This document shows, in pieces, positions 47,301-55,700 of a DNA stretch of 64,000 nt. The DNA is taken from the NCBI RefSeq assembly GCF_902635505.1, contig NC_045429.1, forward strand, positions 426,277,669 to 426,341,668, written 5' to 3'. Each line of letters starts with the position of its first letter. Within the stretch, counting starts at the first letter, position 1. The notes below the pieces were generated by a model. The model had not been told where the DNA came from and made no database searches. It saw only the letters and a list, made by a program, of their open reading frames with translations. The position numbers and the translations under genes were made by a program. The stretch comes from Sarcophilus harrisii (taxonomy: Eukaryota; Chordata; Mammalia; Dasyuromorphia; Dasyuridae).

Positions 47301-50143
47301 ATATTGGTCTGATCAGCCACAGTCTACACACTAACTACACACATAAAATGTCATTTTGGTCCTCTTCAAGAATGAAAGTCAGCCAGTGATGGAGTAGGGG
47401 GCCAAAGGATTCCAGGTGGTTTGTAGGTGAACCAAGTTCAAGTAGAACTGTGGAAAGGGGTTACTAATTAGGATATGAGCTAAGGTTTGGGAGAAACCTG
47501 TATGTGGCTTGTTCACCAGGATTGGAGAGATAATATGATAGGAATTAAGTTGGAGTAATGTACCCTTCTTTGGCAAAACCTCATCAGTAGAGAATTTACA
47601 TTCTCCAGACTGAGAATTTGAAAATTTATGACCCCATCAGGTTTCTTCTCCTGGTGTTCTTCTGTTCATAGAACTGTTGTTGGGTCTTCCTAGTGTTAGG
47701 TAGGGTATTTAAAAGTCTATCAAGTATATGAGCAGCTTCTTTGGGTGTAATTCCTCCAAGTTTGTTTTATGTCATTAAGAGAAAAACCACAGAGAAATGA
47801 TTGAACAATAAAATTGTGATATTTCAATATATCGTATTATTAAAAATATTGTTAAGAATTTATATGAGGAATACCAAGAAATATGAAGACATGAATTGAC
47901 ATAAAGAATTATAAGAACAAAGTACATATTGATTACAACCATGTAAAAAAAATAACAGTAACAAAATTTTAAGTATACATATGTACACAAAAGATCAGAT
48001 AGAGAAATATGTTACATTATCAGCTATTGTATTTTAAATATTCAGAGGCTGTGGCTTTATTTGTATTTTTGTTCATTTGTAGTAAGACTTAAATTTTCAT
48101 TTAAAAACTTGAAAAAGTGAACATGAATTTGCAAAGAACATTTCTCATCTTATGTATGTTCTTTGTGTGCATTATTATTATTATTTCTCTATTTGCACAA
48201 TAAGCATCTAGAGGATAAGAAACTAAGATTTTAAAAGCTTCTTGCAGACAGAAATTTCTTTGTATCCCCAATTGTACTATTCATAGCTTAATATGCACAA
48301 TAGGATACATAGTGCCTACTCAATAAATATTTGTACACATTAGGTAATTTTCTTTGTAGATTAGCCTACTACATGAAAACAGGAGCTTTTTATTGTTGAG
48401 TGCCTTTGTATAGTTCTTACATCTCCCTTTTTTTTCTTTCCCAGGTCTTCCTTCAGAGATCCAACCTTACAGCAGAGCTGGATGCCTTCTGCCAAGCTCA
48501 TGGCTATGATGCCCTTGTTGCGATGACAATCACTTTCAACCCTCATAATGAGCCAGTGAGGCATCTGATTGTTTTCTGTCCTAACATGGACCTGCAGAGT
48601 ACTGTGAGTCTGCAGCCTTTCAACCTAACCTTTGTCTAACATAGGGTTTGAAACTCTTTTGGCAGCCCTTTTCCACCCTGAGTTGGTCCTGTATACAGAA
48701 AGCCCCCTTGAACTAGATCCTGATTTTTTTGTTTGGAATGTTACAGAATTTATAGTCTTCTCCTGGCTATTGATGGCAGAAAAGGTTACAATAGAAATGT
48801 GAATTAGAGTCTCTTCCTTTGGGGAACTTTAAATCTATTTGAATGGAGCTATTCTAAATTTATAATCGGGTCTGGGTTCTACTCTTTACTTAGCCACATC
48901 CCTTAACTGTATCTCCCAAAGTATCTCCCCATGCAGATCTCACTTGCTCCCTTCTACATCTGATTGTATACTATCCCCTGTAAAATTCAAGTGAATTTTC
49001 CTCACCATAAAAGAATCATTTAGGTTATGAAACATAGGATAAGATTCTTATAGAAAGGATTTTGAGAGGGTTGACTTGGCTCCTTTCCCAATCATCTTAT
49101 AACCACCTGGCTTCACCTGGCCCTTTTCTCACTTCTTGATGGTTATTGATCAAGTTGGAAAATTTTTAAGCTATACAGAAGGCAAAGGGAATCTTATGGG
49201 CATATGAGATGCTAAGGACTGATCTAATCATAACCAAATATTTTTATTCATTTAAATAAGGTATATCCATACTTTTTTTGGTTGGTCTTTCTCTCTCTCC
49301 CTTTCCCTTTCCCTCTCCCCTATTCCCAGCTGCCCAGGCTGGATGATTTGATTCAGTCTCTGAAGGCAGAGTATTAGGGGAAGCATTCCCCAATTCCCTT
49401 CATTCCCCTTACTATTATTGAGTCCAAGGCTATTCCATCTCCCTTCTCAGATTGTGCTAAACCGTGTATCTCATCCATATTGCTCTCTTGGGAGTCTGGT
49501 TTTCATTCTTCTCAGACTGCTCTACCATATCCTCTTTCCCTTGCATTTTATTCATTCCAGCCCTACAATGTCTTTTGTTAATTCTCCAGGTAAGTGCTTC
49601 TTTCTCCATAGCTAGAAAGAGGCATAAAATCACAAGCATGAGATTTTGTCTATAGGATGAGGCTATTTTGGAACTCAGCTTTATTTACTTTCATTATCTC
49701 CTTTTCCCTAGATCTGTGGAGCCTTGGAATGTTCACACTGTCCACCTCTGAATCTGACTCCAGCCCCAACTCCCAACCCTAACCTCAGGGCCTATCACCA
49801 GGGAAATGCTCTTGCTTCCAGGAAAAAAGTTCTCCCCATCCTCAGAGAAGCCCTAGGGGCATATCCTAGTGCCATGAAGACACCTTCAGGGACACCTGGG
49901 CCAGAAAGCTGCTCCCAGGAGCAGATGGATGATGAACTGGACAAAGCCATTAATACCTTGATTCCTGAAATGAGTCGAGATGAAGAGGAACCTGTGCTGC
50001 CCCCCACACCCATGAACAGCTTAGTAGATGAGTGCCCTCTGGATCAGGGATTACCCAAACTCTCTGCTGAGGCTATCTTTGAGAAATGTAGCCAGATCAC
50101 AATGGCACGTTCTTCTATCAGTCCTCCCCAGAAGAAGAAGTGA
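32462..50143 (+). CDS. PRUNE1: PRUNE1, exopolyphosphatase prune homolog (exons 2-8; exon 1 not in window)
   Basis: PRUNE1 is a cytosolic DHH-superfamily phosphatase (short-chain polyphosphate and cAMP phosphodiesterase activity reported) that binds NME1 and influences cell migration and brain development. Join 32462-32554, 33024-33226, 34210-34394, 34935-35093, 36088-36182, 48445-48603, 49712-50143. All introns are GT-AG and phases agree. This gives 441 residues; with about 13 from exon 1 the length equals the human protein (453). With that offset the metal-site motifs fall at human positions: GNEACDLDS (D28, D30), VDHH (D106-H108), DHR (D126-R128) and DCVNM (D179). The DHHA2 domain follows, then a divergent tail with the conserved [20 protein letters not shown]. 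Identity to human is high throughout, so it is presumably functional. Exon 6 contains a locally divergent stretch (TISGDGTML against human TIYRQGVKV). Confidence 0.97.
32897..32937. repeat. (GT)n microsatellite in PRUNE1 intron 2
   Basis: About 20 uninterrupted GT units, 87 bases before exon 3. Confidence 0.95.
33024..33226 (+). CDS. PRUNE1: PRUNE1 exon 3
   Basis: Encodes [16 protein letters not shown] through LVDHHALP; leaves phase 2. Acceptor ttcctatccag, donor gtaaat. Contains FRDEIDLH and the DHH triad. Confidence 0.97.
33757..33896 (-). mobile_element. Marsupial tRNA-derived SINE in PRUNE1 intron 3
   Basis: Antisense, well preserved: ttggggcaattggggttaag, cagggtcacacagctaggaa, ctgacttcagggctagtgct, tccactgca, ctagctgcccc. 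Preceded by a short (gtt)n. ctaagcacaaactttt after it and ctaagcacatatttt before it suggest a decayed target duplication. Confidence 0.92.
34210..34394 (+). CDS. PRUNE1: PRUNE1 exon 4
   Basis: Encodes [17 protein letters not shown] through TAALLHG; enters in phase 2 and leaves in phase 1. Acceptor accctcacag, donor gtaagg. Confidence 0.96.
34935..35093 (+). CDS. PRUNE1: PRUNE1 exon 5
   Basis: Encodes [15 protein letters not shown] through AKFDVSG, phase 1 at both ends. Acceptor tcattctcacag, donor gtatga. D179 equivalent is in DCVNM. Confidence 0.97.
35782..35976 (-). mobile_element. hAT MITE, OposCharlie-like, in PRUNE1 intron 5
   Basis: Opposite orientation to the copy at 25657. Ends agagatcctcaaactac and agtttgaggacccctg; interior ccctcatccagggctatgaa. 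The 8 bases before (tttatacc) and after (cttatacc) agree at 7 of 8 positions, fitting a hAT target duplication. Confidence 0.8.
36088..36182 (+). CDS. PRUNE1: PRUNE1 exon 6
   Basis: Encodes [18 protein letters not shown] through SAVYMDLE; enters phase 1, leaves phase 0. Acceptor cactttccag, donor gtaaaa. Its 3' 42 bases plus 24 intronic bases are duplicated at 36785. Confidence 0.96.
36785..36850 (+). pseudogene. Duplicated half-exon of PRUNE1 exon 6 in intron 6
   Basis: 66 bases match 36141-36206 with two differences: the last 42 bases of exon 6, the donor gtaaaa and intron start. The copy follows a pyrimidine-rich stretch ending ctttctccttatag, giving a potential 41-base exon (36786-36826). 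Joined to exon 5 (phase 1) and exon 7 (phase 0) instead of exon 6, it would stay in frame and encode [13 protein letters not shown]. Added together with exon 6, it would shift the frame. Whether it is used cannot be told from sequence. Confidence 0.75.
36988..37243 (-). mobile_element. MIR SINE in PRUNE1 intron 6
   Basis: Antisense near-full-length MIR: cacactttt-like start, acactgtgccaagcacttta, ttacagataaggaaactgag, cttgcccaggatcatgaagc, then the tRNA-like end ctctaatcactgttccacct. Confidence 0.85.
37261..37288. repeat. (ATA)n microsatellite
   Basis: Nine consecutive ATA units directly after the MIR. Confidence 0.95.
38323..38867 (+). mobile_element. Young 5'-truncated L1 nested in L3
   Basis: L1 3' end with tail tgtaaataaaaggctatt, an (AT)n tract (38817-38843) and poly(A). 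Perfect 13-base duplication agaaactcagttc at 38310-38322 and 38868-38880. Only about ten differences from the copy at 1121 over 370 bases. Confidence 0.93.
39115..39310 (+). mobile_element. MIR-like SINE
   Basis: Sense MIR: gtgctatggataaagcact, actctgggcaaatcatttaa, ttttctcatctgtgcagtgg, gatcaaatgagataatattt. Confidence 0.7.
39302..39735 (-). mobile_element. RTE-tailed SINE with another SINE nested in it
   Basis: Outer antisense SINE: its tail is split into 39302-39352 (gtgtctgacgcttttcgatc) and 39531-39580 (gagtggtttgccatttcctc), and its body is at 39600-39735. The inner SINE, 39353-39530, has a long (CTTT)n/poly(T) and cagggtcacatagccagtaa. Confidence 0.65.
40093..40611 (+). mobile_element. 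5'-truncated L1 nested in L3
   Basis: L1 end with gaaatgaccagcaggatgat, the ggacatggctctcttcaaca block, a G-run at 40543-40551 and poly(A). Duplication aatag(t/g)tgcttccatt at 40077-40092 and 40612-40627, 15 of 16 bases identical. Confidence 0.9.
40780..41078 (+). mobile_element. SINE with RTE-type 3' end
   Basis: Contains cacttaaatccaattcactt, gcatgtcgtggcatctcctt and the end gacatggtcctctttgagaa, which resembles the last bases of the RTE LINE at 46420 (tttggtcctcttcaagaatg). A shared tail suggests mobilisation by RTE. Confidence 0.65.
41221..41331 (+). mobile_element. Very short L1 3' tail with 35-base poly(A)
   Basis: About 80 bases of L1 tail (attggaacaagaggtttggc ... ctgtaaataaaaggctatta) plus a long pure poly(A). 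The flanking duplication gata(t/g)tctcttttc at 41207-41220 and 41332-41345 matches at 13 of 14 bases; L3 RT sequence is continuous across it. Confidence 0.9.
42060..43300 (+). mobile_element. CR1 LINE, RT to 3' region, with nested L1 piece
   Basis: CR1 RT sequence: catcaagagcaagttatcat near 42147, then after an L1 fragment (42170-42425) tctggtggagtgcccttgga near 42471 (SGVPxGS), taacacaaaactaggaagta near 42573, and aatctaataagatgaaattt near 42656. Heavily mutated. Confidence 0.75.
43311..43338. repeat. (TTTTA)n microsatellite
   Basis: Five to six TTTTA units. Confidence 0.9.
43339..44079. other. Unassigned intronic sequence
   Basis: No exon or named repeat is recognised in this part of PRUNE1 intron 6. 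Confidence 0.35.
44080..46180 (-). mobile_element. Mosaic of degenerate L3 copies
   Basis: 44080-44200, 44440-45010 and 45290-46180 read as antisense L3 (aatgacaagattggctctat near 44127, tttggacacgttaagtttga near 44629, taccaggcaatctgctaagt near 45778). 45050-45260 is a + strand L3 3' piece (ataaattccttaacctggct near 45135). Boundaries are approximate. Confidence 0.5.
46420..47390 (+). mobile_element. RTE-clade LINE, RT C-terminal part and 3' end
   Basis: The frame 46544-46801 reads as the RTE RT C terminus: [20 protein letters not shown] and [20 protein letters not shown], matching the YLGS...R...D.HID..V..RI..A..AFGRL pattern of RTE elements. Downstream, tatgcctatgaaacttggat is the LLYACETW region. 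It ends tttggtcctcttcaagaatg near 47364. Degenerate and inactive. Confidence 0.85.
47391..48190. other. Largely unassigned intronic sequence with an old L1 tail
   Basis: 47790-47990 resembles an old L1 3' region (gaagacatgaattgacataa). The rest is not recognised. Confidence 0.4.
48190..48345 (+). mobile_element. L3-type LINE tail
   Basis: tttctttgtatccccaattg ... catagtgcctactcaataaa, the common terminal block, ending about 100 bases before PRUNE1 exon 7. Confidence 0.6.
48445..48603 (+). CDS. PRUNE1: PRUNE1 exon 7
   Basis: 53 codons, [18 protein letters not shown] through NMDLQST, phase 0 at both ends. Acceptor tttctttcccag, donor gtgagt. Part of the DHHA2 domain. Confidence 0.97.
48604..49711. 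other. PRUNE1 intron 7
   Basis: 1.1 kb with GT-AG ends. No repeat or extra exon is recognised; pyrimidine-rich near 49288-49330. Confidence 0.7.
49712..50143 (+). CDS. PRUNE1: PRUNE1 exon 8 (last)
   Basis: Encodes [15 protein letters not shown] to the stop at 50141-50143 after a KKK end. Acceptor ttttccctag. Contains [20 protein letters not shown], nearly invariant against human. Confidence 0.97.
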   Translation: MCGALECSHCPPLNLTPAPTPNPNLRAYHQGNALASRKKVLPILREALGAYPSAMKTPSGTPGPESCSQEQMDDELDKAINTLIPEMSRDEEEPVLPPTPMNSLVDECPLDQGLPKLSAEAIFEKCSQITMARSSISPPQKKK

Positions 50144-51499
50144 CCTAGGGGGTAGGAATGGGGGAAGTTGCAGAACATAATGGGAGAAGGTACCCAGCCT
50201 AGCTTGAATGCATGATTTGGAATGTGTAGGGAATTTCTGTGATTCTCTTCATTGCTCCAGGACCCAGGTACACTATTCACATAGATGCTTAAGGAGATAG
50301 AAATGAAAGGAGATCTAATGGCTGTAGGGATGGTTTTCTACCTTCCCCATCAGTTTGCCACCAATCAAAAATGTTCTTTATTGATTAATTCTGGGAAATC
50401 TGCACTGACCTCACTCTTTTACAACCCAGGGATATAGCATCTCAGACAGAGACCTGTGAAAAGATAGATATTAAGAGGAAGAAGAAAGAAATGGTATCAG
50501 GTAAACTCCAGCAATGCTCTCAACCCCTATCTGAATTAAGACAGGGTAATTCACATGTAACTGAGGGACAAATCCATTTGTTCAAGAAGTATTTGACTGT
50601 GTAATTCCATGATAGGTAGAACAGTGGGGCTTTGGAAACTGAGTTTTCAGTTTAGTTATGATACCTAGGAGCATGATTTTTCTTTCTGCCGAGATTGAGA
50701 TGATAGTATTTAACTCAGAAGTTAAATTTCCTTTTAACTGGTTCCATAAAATTGGCTGTGGACTTTCTCTGGCATTGCAGAGCATTGTGCTCGAGGTTAC
50801 ATAATTAGTCTCACTTTACTGAGCAGGTTACCAGGCTTTAGGGTTCTTCTGATCCCCTTTTCCAGAGTGCCAGGGGTTCTTAAAGATCAGCGTCTGTTCA
50901 TACCTTTGAGAGGTAATCAGTGAATCATTGTCATCTTCAAAAGACACTTTTCTCTCAACAGTAAAACTGAAGCAGTGGTTCATCTCTTTGTGTCTCTATT
51001 TATCTCTCATCTGTCTCTTGTTTCTCTCTTCCTTTGCCATCATTTTCTTTTGTGTTTCTTTGTCAGTATTCCTCCCTCTTCATTTACAACAACAGTTGAT
51101 GTTGTGGAAGAATTGGACTTAAAGTCAGGAGGTTTGATTTCTACTGACTTTGGATTTTATTTTTATGGATGCCCTTTGTATTTACATCTGAATTGGTTTT
51201 TACATTAATGAATATATCCCACCTCACTCTACTACCCAGTGAACCATCCCTTGTAACAAAAAGAAAAAAAGCAAACCCAAGTCTTGACTGTGGGTATCAG
51301 TCAACCTTGTTGAACATTTGTTTCTTTCTATGTAAAATGGAATAACATTCATTGAATAATCCCTAAGATTTCCTCCAACTTTGTCTTTTATCTGTCCCTT
51401 TATTTTTCTGTCTTTTCTCCATCAATTTTCACTTGAAAATGGGAAGTGGGAACATTTTCCCATTCTCCAGCTCAGCCCAGCAAGGTCCTGTTTTGCAGA

Positions 51500-51535
<36 letters not shown>

Positions 51536-51838
51536 TGTTTGAGAGAGAGAGAGATTAGGCCAAAGGACAGCCTCATGTAGCATATACAAGTATATGAATC
51601 ATACCATATCTTAGTAATCTAACTAGGAGCAGCCTGCCACTGACTCGCATGTGATTGATTCAGCCCTGTGTTCTTCCCCTTTAGTGTGCCCTCTTGTATC
51701 CCTTCAACAGGCCTACTTCCCTTCTAATTCTCCACGTTCCCAGACAACCAGAGAAGGTGCTGCCATTAACTTAACTGAGTATTTAGGTACCTCCCACCCT
51801 TTGGCATGACACTGTGGCTCAGAGAGAATGAGTGTGTG

Positions 51839-51869
<31 letters not shown>

Positions 51870-52015
51870 AGGGAGGTTGTTAATTTGAAGGATATCTGCA
51901 ATCAAATGAAAGATAAAAAGCAAGGCATAATCACTTAACCAAAGGAATTTGTGTTTTGTAATTGTGGGAAGTTTTATTTTGCACTTTGTTAAAGTATTAA
52001 ATGCATTTTTCCTGT
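50144..52015 (+). other. PRUNE1: PRUNE1 3'UTR (extent inferred)
   Basis: No coding sequence until the BNIPL start. Contains (TG)n tracts at 51503-51532, followed by (GA)n, and at 51843-51868. The 3' end is placed near the ATTAAA at 51996, followed by a T-rich stretch. AATAAA at 52177 and 52216 are alternatives, so the true end could be 52.0-52.25 kb. Confidence 0.5.
51996..52001 (+). terminator. PRUNE1: Candidate PRUNE1 poly(A) signal (ATTAAA)
   Basis: ATTAAA followed by ctgtcctgtgtc and a T-run. Further AATAAA hexamers at 52177-52182 and 52216-52221 may be used instead. Confidence 0.4.
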
Positions 52016-52669
52016 CCTGTGTCATTTTGACTCTTTTTTTTTTTTTAAAAAACAAACTTTTGCATTTCTCTCCCTTTGCCTTCCTCCTGTGAACTTCATG
52101 CTTTCCCCTCCATTTGCAATGTGGATGGTCAGTGCCTTTGTCCCTTACCCATCTCCAGCTCTCTATCTATTCCTAAAATAAACAGTGCCATCTTCAAGAG
52201 CCTTTTTTCTCTGTTAATAAAGGCCTACACCCTTCTCTACTTTACCCGGCCTTGCTCAACCTAGGAAGGCTGCCAAGAATCAAATCAATTGTGGGACTGA
52301 GGAGAGGAACATAAAGAGATACTTGCTTTCTCTTGAGCATCTCCAAAGGGCCAAGGGGCTAGGAGAGAAAGGAAGAAGGCCAGTTGTTCACACACATAGA
52401 TTCTCTCTCTTTCTGCCCCAAACTATCTATACCTTGGAAATCCAATCTGGGAATCAGCACCTTCTTCCCGCCCACCTGCTCCCCACACCCCTGCATAGGA
52501 GGAGGATTTTCTTTGGGCAAACCTTTCTGGGAGGGGAGGTGGCAAAACCTGTTTGAAGATGAGTTTACTTCCCTCTACCTCCTCCTTTGGAGTCACTGAG
52601 ACAGCAACACAGAGGGAAGAGGCAATAGGGGATGGGGAACTTCTCCCGTTCCTCATCTTGGATGTGACG

Positions 52670-52701
52670 ATGGGAACATTAGAGGAACCAAGAGATCTGG
52701 G
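52670..52701 (+). CDS. BNIPL: BNIPL exon 1 (coding part)
   Basis: [11 protein letters not shown] start, 32 bases, leaving phase 2; donor gtaagt. Confidence 0.88.
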
Positions 52702-55700
52702 GTAAGTGCTGGGCCTCCCCCCCTCACCTGGCTGCCTCTTGAAAACCTGGTGTCATTGGTCTGAAGGGGAATCTTTAAATTCCATTAATTTGACTCATAA
52801 GCCAAAGCTCAGGATAGTTACATATAGGAGATAGGACAAAGTCATTCTTTTTGACTGAGAACAGGGATGGTTTTAAATAGAAAAACATAAGAGATGGATA
52901 GAAAGGACCCCAGAAGAACTTAGGCAAAATGGGAGAGCGTGATGACTATCCATGCTTTCAATTCTGATTCACTCTCTAAAACAAGGACACCGGGACCAGC
53001 ACCTTCTTGATGGTTTTTCTGTTCCTAGTCCATGTTGCCCTATGCCTCGATTTCCCCCAAAAGGTTGGGAAAAGGCAGGCCTGACTGTCATCCTCCCTCA
53101 AATTTAAGGTAACAGCAGGGTATAGCTGTCCTAGTTTCAGGCCACTTGCAATGTGGGCCACCTTTCGCCCTAACTTTGTAGGGAAGGTGGGGGGAAAAAC
53201 TGACTTGGAGAGGTGTAAAGTACATTAAGTTATACTCCTTTCTACTTCTGTTACTAAAAGCAAAGAGTAGGGATAAACTGGTTCACCTAGAGGGTGGGGA
53301 CAGCTTCTGGCTGGTTTCTCTTACAGGTCTGACATTTGTGCCTTTTGCTGCTTCCTCCTACTCCCAAGAGTAATGCTGCCCCACTAATCACCTCTCAATT
53401 CCTTTGTACTTTGGCAATGGTCTCAGGGCTGGAGAGAAAGTGGAAGAGCTGGGACCATCGCTGAGATTTGGGGAAGTGGAGTTGGAAGAAGAGTGGCAAG
53501 ATGAAGAGTTCCCCCGGTGAGAGAACAGGGAAGGAAAGTGAAGTTAGAATGGGAGCATAAGTGGGGAGATGGAAAGGACAAAGTCAAGATGGGAAGAGCA
53601 TGACTGGTAGGACAACCATTTCTTCCTGCACCCTTCATCTAATTAATTCCTCACATCCCAGACTGCTCCCTGAGGAGATCAATTCCTCTGAAGATCCAGA
53701 GGACAATGGAGAGGGCACCCAGATAAGTGAGTGAGGTCAGAAAAACCCTGGTTGGTACTGTGGGAAGGGAGTGCCTCCCTTGTCCTTCTCTTGTGTCCTT
53801 CCTGTCAGTTCCACCCACCTCCCTCCCCCTTGCTTTTTCCAGACTGTTTAATCTACCTTTTCCCTCTTTTCAGTTTTCTTCTCCCTGTCACCCCAGGTCC
53901 CTTAAGCACATTAGCACTATGTGGTAGGCGTCATATGCGGAAGCGCCTTTCAGCCCCAGAACTCCAGCTGAGCTTGGGGAAAGACTCAGGAGATAAAGAA
54001 GTCTCTCCCAGCCACTCCACACCTTCTTCACCACATGATAGCTCTGACCTAGATGTGGATGATTTGGAGACACCCTCAGACTCCAGCGGGCACGAATTTG
54101 AGTGGGAAGGTAGGTAGTTAAAGAACAAGCTAGAATGACATAACTGGGGGGTATGGAGTGGGAGAGAAAAATGGGGCTAATAAATTGGGGCATAGCTGGT
54201 AGAGCTGAGAAAAATCACTGGAAGTTAACAGAATTGACCTAAGATTAAATGAGATTAAGGATGGGGTTCATGAATTGGCCAATTGAAATGGGCAGTTCAG
54301 TGAAGTAATTGGGTCCCCTCATTGTGGTCTTCAAGAAGAGGCTGGAGTAGATGGTCTCTAGGGTTCCTTGACCCCTTTTTTGAATTCTGTGAATTAAAAG
54401 ACTAGTTAGTCAGTGGCTGGTCTGGCAGACTCCTTGTCAGAGAGAGGAAGCATTGTTCAATAAAAATTGTACCATATATGAAGTCAGAAGACGTCAATTT
54501 GAGGTCTTCTCGCTGGGTCTCAAAGGAAAATTAGGAGACCAAACTAGATGGTTTTTAAGGTCTCTAACACTAAATGTTTTGATCCTTATGAAAAGGACCA
54601 AATATGGATAAAAATAGGAATGGGGCTAATAGTGGGTAAAGCCAACAGAGACATAACCAGGAAAGTGTGTGTGAGTGCCCACTCACGCTTATTTTTTTAA
54701 TTTAAATGTATTGCACTTATTTGTACAATATGCACACACATATACATATGTAAATATATGTATACTTTATAAGACTTTTATATTAAAGGGGCCATAATAG
54801 TAGTTAATGGACACATTAAAATTAGGCAACATTTGCTCCCTAAATGTAGCAAAGCCATCAATTGTCCCCACTGTGGATTCAATCCTAGATATATTCAGAA
54901 AGAGTTGGGGAATATGGATTGAAATGGGGCAATAGGGAGATGAATGAGAATATAAAAGTAGTCAGGTTGTTATGCTTCTGTTGCACTGAAGAGTAATAAG
55001 GAATGCATTCAAACAACCATTCCTGTCTCTTTTAGATGAGCTTCCCCAAGCAGAGGGCCTGGGGGCAAGTGAAGCAGTTGAAAGACTGGGCCAGGGTTGT
55101 GTGTGGGATATGGCTGGGGAAGATGGCCATCGTGTGAAGGTGTTCCGAACAGGACATCAGGAGCTTCGCGTAGATATGACAATCATTGAACCCTATAAGA
55201 AGGTCCTGTCTCATGGAGGTAACAGATGACAAAAGGATAAATATAGGAACTGGGTTCCTTATAATTAATAATATTTAAACTGAGAACCATCAGTTCTCCC
55301 TACTATTCTAACTTACTCAACCCCCTGTCCCTTTCCCTCTTGGTCTGCTCTCAAGCTACTTCTCTCAGACTTCACTAATTCCCTTTTCCTTCCTGCCTCC
55401 ACTCCTGTTCTCCCCAGGTTACCATGGTGATGGCCTCAATGCTGTTATCCTTTTTGCTTCCTGCTACTTACCTAGAAGCAACATCCCTAACTACAGTTAT
55501 GTCATGGAGCACCTCTTTAGGTGAGAAGGGAAGCCTGAAAAACTGGGAAGAATGACTGAAGGAGGGAGGGAAAAGAAATCAGGAAGACTTTAACCTAATC
55601 AGCAATCAGCTTCACACTACTTTCTCCTTTTCATGTCCCCTCTCCCTTCACCACCAGGTACATAGTGGGGACTCTAGAACTACTTGTTGCTGAGAATTAT

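Noticed and set aside
51503-51868. Two TG tracts after PRUNE1 as possible regulatory Z-DNA elements
   Set aside because: Plain microsatellites; nothing in the sequence supports a function.
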